A stretch of 64,000 bases of DNA from contig NZ_JAFCJK010000010.1 of the NCBI RefSeq assembly GCF_018131005.1, forward strand, positions 124,001 to 188,000, read 5' to 3'. Shown here piece after piece: positions 58,561 to 64,000 of the stretch; position 1 is the first letter of the stretch, and each line of letters starts with the position of its first letter. The position numbers were made by a program, and so were the translations under genes. A model generated the notes under the pieces. The model was not told the origin of the DNA and ran no database searches. It was given only the letters and a program-made list of their open reading frames with translations. Source of the stretch: Bradyrhizobium lablabi. GTDB lineage: Bacteria; Pseudomonadota; Alphaproteobacteria; Rhizobiales; Xanthobacteraceae.

Positions 58561-59412
58561 ATGCCCCATCCCGCGATGTCGCCAAATCATGTTGCCGTGA
58601 TCAGCGGAGGGGCGTCCGGCATCGGACTGGCCGCCGCGCTGCGGTTCGCGAAGGCCGGCATGAAGGTCTGCATCGCAGACATCGGCGCCGACAGGCTGAG
58701 GGAGGCTGAGACAAAACTATCATCCGTCGCGCCCGGCGGTCCGGCCGACATCATGACGGCCGCAGTCGATGTCAGCCGCGCCGACGAGGTTGCGGGACTC
58801 GAGGCCGCCGTGGCACAGCGATTCGGCGGCACGGATATCCTGATGAACAATGCCGGCATCGGGCCCGGCAGCACAATGTTCGGGCCATCCGACAACTGGC
58901 AGCGCATCCTCGCCGTCAATCTGTGGGGCGTGATCAACGGCACGCAGGCGTTCGCGCCCAACATGATCGCGCGCGGGCGGCCGGGACTGATCATCAGCAC
59001 CGGATCCAAGCAGGGCATCACCACGCCGCCCGGCGATCCCGCCTACAACGTCTCCAAGGCCGGCGTGAAATCCTTCACCGAAGCGCTGCAGCACGAGTTG
59101 CGCAACACCGCTGGCTGCAGGATATCAGCGCATCTCCTGATCCCCGGCTTCGTCTTTACCGGCCTCACCGCGCGCGGCCGCACCGAGAAGCCGGCAGGCG
59201 CCTGGACGGCGGAACAGACTGTCGACTTCATGATCGAGCGCCTCGATGCCGGCGATTTCTACATCCTGTGCCCCGACAACGACGTGCCGCGCACGCTCGA
59301 CGAGCGCCGCATCCTCTGGGCCGCCGGCGATATCGTCGAGAACCGTCCGGCGCTGTCGCGCTGGCACCCCGACTACGCCGTCGCGTTCGCGGCGTTCGTG
59401 AAGCAGACGTAG
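58561..59412 (+). CDS. SDR-family oxidoreductase
   Basis: The 283-residue product is a classical short-chain dehydrogenase: VAVISGGASGIGLAAALRFA (TGxxxGIG-type loop), CIADIGADR (acidic residue favours NAD), NNAGIGPGSTMFGP, a catalytic Ser in LIISTGSKQGITTPPGDP and YNVSKAGVKSF for the YxxxK pair. The C-terminal third (FVFTGLTARGRTEKPAGAWT) is longer than in minimal members. GGAGAGAG precedes ATG 58561. It lies between the two aldehyde dehydrogenase genes and could supply or use the same alcohol/aldehyde route, which is inference. Confidence 0.93.
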   Translation: MPHPAMSPNHVAVISGGASGIGLAAALRFAKAGMKVCIADIGADRLREAETKLSSVAPGGPADIMTAAVDVSRADEVAGLEAAVAQRFGGTDILMNNAGIGPGSTMFGPSDNWQRILAVNLWGVINGTQAFAPNMIARGRPGLIISTGSKQGITTPPGDPAYNVSKAGVKSFTEALQHELRNTAGCRISAHLLIPGFVFTGLTARGRTEKPAGAWTAEQTVDFMIERLDAGDFYILCPDNDVPRTLDERRILWAAGDIVENRPALSRWHPDYAVAFAAFVKQT

Positions 59413-59426
59413 ACGCTCCAGTGCGC

Positions 59427-59541
59427 AGGGTGGGTTAGCCGGCTACGTCGGCGCTGACTCAACGCGCGAGAACCTCCGGCGTAACCGACCATCTTTGGTG
59501 GGTGAGAAAACTGGTGGGTTGCGCTTCGCCAATCCACCCTA
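59427..59541. repeat. Inverted repeat, family 3, copy b
   Basis: AGGGTGGGTTAGC (59427 onward) faces GCCAATCCACCCT near 59530-59541 with mismatches. Related to 44498-44577 but degenerate. It lies between the convergent SDR gene and the gene at 59551-59931. Confidence 0.7.
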
Positions 59542-59550
59542 CGAAACCTT

Positions 59551-59931
59551 CTAATTCGCGCGCACCCGCCCCTGCGTCGCAGGTTGCGCCACCAAGGCTT
59601 CGCCCAGTTCGCTCTGCTGCGTGCGCGGTATCGAAAAGCAGACGCTGAATCCGTCGGTGGTCGTCAGCGTCATCATGCCCTGGGCCGGATCGGTGGATTG
59701 CTCGATCATCCAGGAATCCAACGGATAGGCGTAGCGCAACGACCGGTCGCCGAAGCGGGTCTGCAACGCCTTGCTGATCAGCCCGGGCAGGGTCATGACC
59801 AGCGCGCCCACCTGGTTGACCGACAGGCGGATCGTCGCGGGCTCTCCGTTGGAATCCACGAAACCCAGCGAGATGGCGCGACCGTCGGGCGCTACCTCAC
59901 AGGTGGTGAGCTCCTGAGTTTCGATCTTCAT
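59551..59931 (-). CDS. Conserved-looking protein of 126 residues, unknown
   Basis: The product begins MKIETQELTTCEVAPDGRAI and reads like a beta-rich cytosolic protein: SLGFVDSNGEPATIRLSVNQ, then VGALVMTLPGLISKALQTRF, LDSWMIEQSTDPAQGMMTLT, TDGFSVCFSIPRTQQSELGE. I cannot name a family with confidence. GGAG lies 7 bases before ATG 59931. It is convergent with the SDR gene, separated by a repeat, and divergent from the second aldehyde dehydrogenase gene (161 bp). Confidence 0.72.
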   Translation of the reverse strand: MKIETQELTTCEVAPDGRAISLGFVDSNGEPATIRLSVNQVGALVMTLPGLISKALQTRFGDRSLRYAYPLDSWMIEQSTDPAQGMMTLTTTDGFSVCFSIPRTQQSELGEALVAQPATQGRVRAN

Positions 59932-60092
59932 GTCGGCACTCCGATCATTTCTTCGTTATAGTCTAAAGAATATATCGATATCCCACTCGCCGTCCAGCCG
60001 TTATTGGCCGTGGCCCACTCGCCGCAATTCGTGATATATGATTGGATATAGCGAGGCCGTGAAGGCCCGTTGACCCAGGGAGAGCAAAGCAT

Positions 60093-61502
60093 ATGAGCGA
60101 TTACAATCTTCTCATTGACGGCAAGATGGTGCCCGGCGATCAGACCATGCCCGTCCTCAACCCGGCGACCGAGGAGGTGCTGGCGCAGTGCCCGCGCGCC
60201 TCAAAGAAACAGCTCGACAAGGCCGTCGCCGCCGCGAAGTCCGCCTACCCGGCCTGGTCGGGCACGCCGATCGAGGAACGTCGCAAGCTCGTAGTCAGGA
60301 TGGCGGATGCGATCGAAGCCAATGCCAACGATCTCGCTCGCCTGCTGACCAGCGAGCAGGGCAAGCCGCTCGCGGACGCGACCGCCGAGGTCATGGGCAT
60401 GGCCGGCTTCTTCCGCTATCTCGGGTCGCTCGAACTGCCGATGCGTGTGATCGAGAATTCCGGCGACCGCAAGGTCGAGGCCTATCGCCGCCCGCTTGGC
60501 GTGGTCGGCGCCATCATCCCCTGGAACTATCCGCTGCTGATCCTCAGCTTCAAACTGCCGTCGGCGCTGCTCGCCGGCAACACGCTGGTTGTCAAGCCTG
60601 CACCGACCACGCCGCTGTCGACGCTGCGCTTTGCCGAACTCGTCAAGGATATCCTGCCGAGGGGCGTGCTCAACGTCATCACCGACGCCAACGACCTTGG
60701 CGATCACATGACCAAGCATCCTGACATTCGCAAGATCTCCTTCACCGGCTCGTCCGCGACGGGACAGAAGGTGATGGCAAGTGCATCGCAGACACTGAAG
60801 CGGATCACGCTCGAGCTCGGCGGCAACGATGCCGGCATCGTGCTCGACGATGTCGATCCGAAGAAGGTCGCACCCGGCATCTTCGAAGGCGCTTTCCAGA
60901 ATTCGGGCCAGGTCTGCCTCGCCATCAAGCGGCTCTACGTGCACGAGTCCGTCTATGACGAAATCTGCAACGAGCTGGTCGCGATCGCCAAGAACACCGT
61001 GGTCGACGATGGTTCCAAACAGGGCACCAAGCTCGGCCCGCTACAAAACAAGATGCAGTATGAAAAGGTGAAGGCCTTCCTCGACGACGCCCGCAAGAAC
61101 GGCAATGTCATTGCCGGGGGCTCGGCGATGGACCGTCCCGGCTATTTCATCGAGCCGACGATCGTGCGCGATATCCAGGAGGGCTCGAAGCTGGTCGATG
61201 AGGAGCAGTTCGGCCCGGTGCTGCCGGTGATCAAATATTCCGACAAGGACGACGTGATCCGCCGCGCCAATGCGACGACCTATGGCCTCGGTGCGTCGGT
61301 CTGGTCGTCCGACATCGATCGCGCCCATGACGTTGCGACCAGGATCGAGGCCGGGACCGTCTGGATCAACAAGCACCTCGACATGGCGCCGCACATCCCG
61401 TTCGGCGGCGCCAAGCAGTCGGGCATCGGCACCGAATTCGCCGAGGAAGGCCTCGCCGAATTCACCCAGTTGCAGATCATCAATGGCCCCCCGGCCGCTT
61501 GA
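60093..61502 (+). CDS. Aldehyde dehydrogenase, copy B
   Basis: The 469-residue enzyme shows GVVGAIIPWNYPLLILSFKL, the Lys in NTLVVKPAPTTPLSTLRFAE, GSSATGQKVM, catalytic Glu in RITLELGGNDAGIVLDDVDP, catalytic Cys in FQNSGQVCLAIKRLYVHESV, and VWINKHLDMAPHIPFGGAKQ near the end. Its length and the AxKRLY wording place it with NAD-dependent aldehyde dehydrogenases of the succinate-semialdehyde/betaine group, but not clearly with one enzyme. It is a distant paralogue of copy A. AGGGAGAG precedes ATG 60093. The next gene starts 61 bp later. Confidence 0.93.
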   Translation: MSDYNLLIDGKMVPGDQTMPVLNPATEEVLAQCPRASKKQLDKAVAAAKSAYPAWSGTPIEERRKLVVRMADAIEANANDLARLLTSEQGKPLADATAEVMGMAGFFRYLGSLELPMRVIENSGDRKVEAYRRPLGVVGAIIPWNYPLLILSFKLPSALLAGNTLVVKPAPTTPLSTLRFAELVKDILPRGVLNVITDANDLGDHMTKHPDIRKISFTGSSATGQKVMASASQTLKRITLELGGNDAGIVLDDVDPKKVAPGIFEGAFQNSGQVCLAIKRLYVHESVYDEICNELVAIAKNTVVDDGSKQGTKLGPLQNKMQYEKVKAFLDDARKNGNVIAGGSAMDRPGYFIEPTIVRDIQEGSKLVDEEQFGPVLPVIKYSDKDDVIRRANATTYGLGASVWSSDIDRAHDVATRIEAGTVWINKHLDMAPHIPFGGAKQSGIGTEFAEEGLAEFTQLQIINGPPAA

Positions 61503-61563
61503 TTCATGATCCGGCGATCGCGGCCGAGCGCCGCGGTCGCCGTCTCTCGACGGGAGGCGCACC

Positions 61564-62124
61564 ATGTTCGACGCCCAGTGCGATTTTGCCGCTCTTGTCT
61601 ATGACGACAACGATGATCCCGATGCTGTGTTGCGCGGTTTCGCCGATGATCTCAATGCGCGCGGTTTCCGCGCCGTCGGAATGGTGCAGGCTGGAGAATG
61701 CGACGACTCGAGTCTCTCGGCCGTCCTCATCCCTACCGGTGAAAAACTGCGGCTGGCGCAGGCGGCCGATTCCGCGGCGACCGGTTGCAAGCTCGACCTG
61801 GCGCGGCTTCAGGACGCGGGCGCTCGCGTCGCCGGTGCGCTGCAAGCAGGCGCCGACCTCCTCATCGTCAACCGCTTCGGAAAACGCGAGCGCAATGGCG
61901 AAGGCCTTGCGTTTCTGATTGAACGCGCGCTCGACGCCGACATTCCCGTGGTGATCGCGGTGTCACGCCACAATTTTGAGGCCTGGATCAGATTTGCCGG
62001 CGGGATGAGCGTGAAGCTCGCGTGCAGCCGCCGCGCACTCGAAGCATGGTGGAGCATTGTCTCGCTGCGGGGCGCGGCGCAGATCGCGCCAGACCACGTC
62101 ACGGTCTGCGAAGCCCTCAAATAG
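61564..62124 (+). CDS. DUF2478 protein
   Basis: The 186-residue product begins MFDAQCDFAALVYDDNDDPD and has LNARGFRAVGMVQAG, CKLDLARLQDAGARVAGALQ, and ADLLIVNRFGKRERNGEGLA then DIPVVIAVSRHNFEAWIRFA. This is the DUF2478 pattern, a P-loop-like NTPase relative that often lies near molybdate or molybdopterin genes. Here no molybdenum gene adjoins it, but a ModE-type regulator lies at 56306-56689. GGGAGG precedes the ATG. It is convergent with the zinc-ribbon gene, with only 4 bp between the stops. Confidence 0.85.
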   Translation: MFDAQCDFAALVYDDNDDPDAVLRGFADDLNARGFRAVGMVQAGECDDSSLSAVLIPTGEKLRLAQAADSAATGCKLDLARLQDAGARVAGALQAGADLLIVNRFGKRERNGEGLAFLIERALDADIPVVIAVSRHNFEAWIRFAGGMSVKLACSRRALEAWWSIVSLRGAAQIAPDHVTVCEALK

Positions 62125-62128
62125 GCTC

Positions 62129-62335
62129 TCAAAGCGTTTCCTGCTTATGGCCGCAGTCCTTGCAGGCGAATTTGACACGCGACTGGCCCTTCGCTGCCTG
62201 CACGCGGTTCGGTGCACCGCATTTGCCGCAGACGGCGTCGATCCGGGTCGTCCCCTGCTTGATGACGAGGTTCCGCCTTTCCATGGTCTCGCGGATCAGG
62301 CGCTCGGCCTCCTCGCGCATCGATTGCTTCGACAT
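62129..62335 (-). CDS. Zinc-ribbon protein, 68 residues
   Basis: The product is MSKQSMREEAERLIRETMER then a C-terminal ribbon with cysteine pairs AVCGKCGAPN and FACKDCGHKQ, a C-x-x-C/C-x-x-C zinc site. The N-terminal half is a charged helix. Such proteins are common in rhizobia; role unknown, possibly nucleic-acid or protein binding. No strong ribosome site is seen before ATG 62335, and the family 1 repeat at 62371-62466 lies just upstream. Confidence 0.8.
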   Translation of the reverse strand: MSKQSMREEAERLIRETMERRNLVIKQGTTRIDAVCGKCGAPNRVQAAKGQSRVKFACKDCGHKQETL

Positions 62336-62370
62336 GGGTCCTTACCGATCGTTGTTGCGGGTGCGGTCTT

Positions 62371-62466
62371 ATAGCGTTTTCGAGCGAAGTGGCCACCCGT
62401 GCGCGTAAAGAAAACGCGTCAAAACGAAAATCAGGAGCTTCGGTCCTGATTCAATCAGAACCGATT
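62371..62466 (+). repeat. Dispersed palindromic repeat, family 1, copy c
   Basis: GCGTTTTCGAGCGAAGTGGC opens and TCGGTCCTGAT (62440-62450), ATCAGAACCGA (62454-62464) closes the copy, with one mismatch in the stem. It lies between the zinc-ribbon gene and the end of the malic enzyme gene. Confidence 0.85.
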
Positions 62467-62498
62467 ACCAATCCGAGAGGAGCCATGGCTGACCGCGC

Positions 62499-64000
62499 TT
62501 ATGCGCGGCGATAAGGTGCATAGTGCGGTGTCCAGATCTTGGCGCGAATGCGCTGCTCGATCTGGTCGGTCGACACATCGGTGACGAGCCCTTCCTTGTG
62601 CGCCTGGAGTGCCACAGCGAGGGCGACCGTGACCGCCACCTCGCGTAATCCGCCGACAAGGGGCAGCAAATTGTGCTTCGGGTTGCTGCGCGCGGGCGAG
62701 GAACTGGCCAGTGCCTTTGCTGCGGCCATGAACATCCCGTCACTGACACGGTTGGCGCCGACCGCAAGCGCGCCGAGGCCGACACCCGGGAAGATGTAGG
62801 AATTGTTGGTCTGGTCGATCTTGAAAGGGGCTCCGTCGCGCGTGATCGGCGGGAACGGGCTGCCGACGCCGATCAGCGCCCGGCCTTCGGTCCAGGCCTC
62901 GATATCGGCCGGCGCCGCCTCCTCACGTGAGGTCGGATTCGACAGCGGGAAGATAATCGGCCGCTTGTTGCATTCGGCCATCGCGCGGACGATCGGTTCG
63001 GAGAACGCGCCGGCCTGACCGGAGACGCCGATCAACACGGTCGGGCGGGCGTTGCGCACGACGTCGAGCAGCGCGATCTTGTCGGGATGGCTGAGTTGCC
63101 AGCCTTCGATCGCCTGCTTCTGCTGGACAAAGGGGAGTTGAAACGGCGCAAGTCCGGCCATGCCGTCGATCAGCAGACCGTCACGGTCCACCATGAAGAA
63201 GCGTGACGCGGCCTCACTCTCCGGCAGGCCGGCATCGCGCATGGCGGCGCGGATCAGTCCGGCGATGCCGCACCCGGCCGAGCCGGCGCCGAGCACTGCT
63301 ACGCGCTGCTCGCTGAGCGGCACACCGGTGACGTTGATGGCGGCGAGCAAGGTGCCGGTCGCTACGGCCGCCGTGCCCTGGATATCGTCATTGAAGGTGC
63401 AGAGCCTGTCGCGATAGCGCTCGAGCAGGCGCGTCGCATTGTTCTTCGCGAAATCCTCCCACTGCAGCAGGACACGCGGCCAACGCTTCACCACGGCCGA
63501 AACGAAGGCCTCGATGAAGTCGTCATATTCCTGGCCGCGCACGCGCTCGTGGCGCCAGCCGATATAGAGCGGATCGGCCAGGCAGTCGGGATTGTCGGTC
63601 CCGACATCGAGCAGGATCGGCAGGGTTGTGGCGGGATGCAGGCCGCCGCATCCCGTATAGAGTGCAAGCTTGCCAATCGGGATACCCATGCCGCCGGCGC
63701 CCTGGTCGCCCAGGCCGAGGATGCGCTCGCCATCGGTCACCACGATCGCCTCGACCGCGTCGAAGCGCGGCTGCCCAAGGATGCGATCAATCCGCGCCTT
63801 GTGCGGGATGCTGAGGAACAGCCCGCGCGGTTTCCGAAACAGGCGGCTGAACTGTTGGCAGCCGGCGCCCACCGTGGGCGTGTAGACGATCGGCAGCAGC
63901 TCTTCCAGGTTCGCGACCAGCAACGCGTAGAACAGGGTCTCATTGGTATCCTGCAGTTCGCGCAGGAAGGCGTAGCGCTCGAGATCGGTCTCGAAGCCGC
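62499..64000 (-). CDS. NAD-dependent malic enzyme, 5-prime end beyond window
   Basis: The visible 500 residues are open to the window edge and lack only the N-terminal part. QDTNETLFYALLVANLEELL then YTPTVGAGCQQFSRLFRKPR holds the catalytic tyrosine, VVTDGERILGLGDQGAGGMG and IPIGKLALYTGCGG the active-site loop, LLQWEDFAKNNATRLLERYR and FNDDIQGTAAVATG the metal and Lys region, and VLGAGSAGCGIAGLI the NAD loop. It converts malate to pyruvate and CO2. Length suggests the MaeA/SfcA-type single-domain enzyme of about 540-560 residues without a phosphotransacetylase tail. The stop at 62499 follows APYRRA. Confidence 0.94.
   Translation of the reverse strand, partial: GFETDLERYAFLRELQDTNETLFYALLVANLEELLPIVYTPTVGAGCQQFSRLFRKPRGLFLSIPHKARIDRILGQPRFDAVEAIVVTDGERILGLGDQGAGGMGIPIGKLALYTGCGGLHPATTLPILLDVGTDNPDCLADPLYIGWRHERVRGQEYDDFIEAFVSAVVKRWPRVLLQWEDFAKNNATRLLERYRDRLCTFNDDIQGTAAVATGTLLAAINVTGVPLSEQRVAVLGAGSAGCGIAGLIRAAMRDAGLPESEAASRFFMVDRDGLLIDGMAGLAPFQLPFVQQKQAIEGWQLSHPDKIALLDVVRNARPTVLIGVSGQAGAFSEPIVRAMAECNKRPIIFPLSNPTSREEAAPADIEAWTEGRALIGVGSPFPPITRDGAPFKIDQTNNSYIFPGVGLGALAVGANRVSDGMFMAAAKALASSSPARSNPKHNLLPLVGGLREVAVTVALAVALQAHKEGLVTDVSTDQIEQRIRAKIWTPHYAPYRRA

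Overview
The window is high-GC, gene-dense DNA from an alphaproteobacterium, most likely Bradyrhizobium or a close relative. This rests on gene content and on several families of short palindromic intergenic repeats that I associate with that group; no rRNA or marker search was possible. I see no tRNA, rRNA, CRISPR array, prophage or insertion sequence. Both ends cut genes: a pirin C-terminus at the left edge and an NAD-dependent malic enzyme at the right edge.

Layout. 1-2636: pirin end, WrbA quinone reductase, a DUF5996-type protein. 2633-17132: a surface/exopolysaccharide locus in several transcription units. It holds an acyltransferase and a JmjC-like protein (minus), a family 1 glycosyltransferase (plus), a Wzy-like polymerase, a family 2 glycosyltransferase and a GH26-like glycanase (minus), and a tightly coupled plus-strand run: DUF6492 protein, Wzx flippase, methyltransferase, NodB-like deacetylase, Wzz/ExoP-like protein with a broken P-loop, and WecG/TagA transferase. 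The initiating sugar-phosphate transferase and outer-membrane exporter are absent. 17222-23407: DUF1080, cupin and DUF2171 proteins, then a 1370-residue c-di-GMP enzyme with five tandem GAF units before intact GGDEF and EAL domains. 23766-27104: Ldh-family dehydrogenase, flavin monooxygenase and FAH-family hydrolase, probably a catabolic set. 27225-30488: hybrid histidine kinase, a gene-poor stretch, a small membrane protein.

30762-34684: purA with a Pro-rich membrane-anchored partner gene, a YbaK-type deacylase and a small ORF. 34999-39838: an MFS transporter, then a minus operon (tandem-GNAT protein, isochorismatase-like hydrolase, 78-residue protein) divergent from a LysR gene coupled to an XRE-like gene. 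This regulator/effector locus is the best candidate for an undescribed system. 39991-43365: two paralogous EamA transporters flanking an orphan MCE protein and a DUF1330-like protein. 43452-49324: orphan TctC-type binding protein, 2-hydroxyacid dehydrogenase, and a sugar-type ABC transporter (binding protein and two permeases, no ATPase). 49467-56689: monooxygenase-like protein, exported protein of unknown role, benzoylformate-decarboxylase-like enzyme with a LysR gene, GFA protein, Old Yellow Enzyme, ModE-like regulator. 56859-64000: two aldehyde dehydrogenases around an SDR, DUF2478 protein, zinc-ribbon protein, malic enzyme.

Most genes are ordinary chromosomal metabolism and transport. The points most worth checking are the five-GAF protein, the apparently ATP-dead Wzz/ExoP protein, the GNAT/hydrolase/LysR/XRE locus, and the repeat families between genes.
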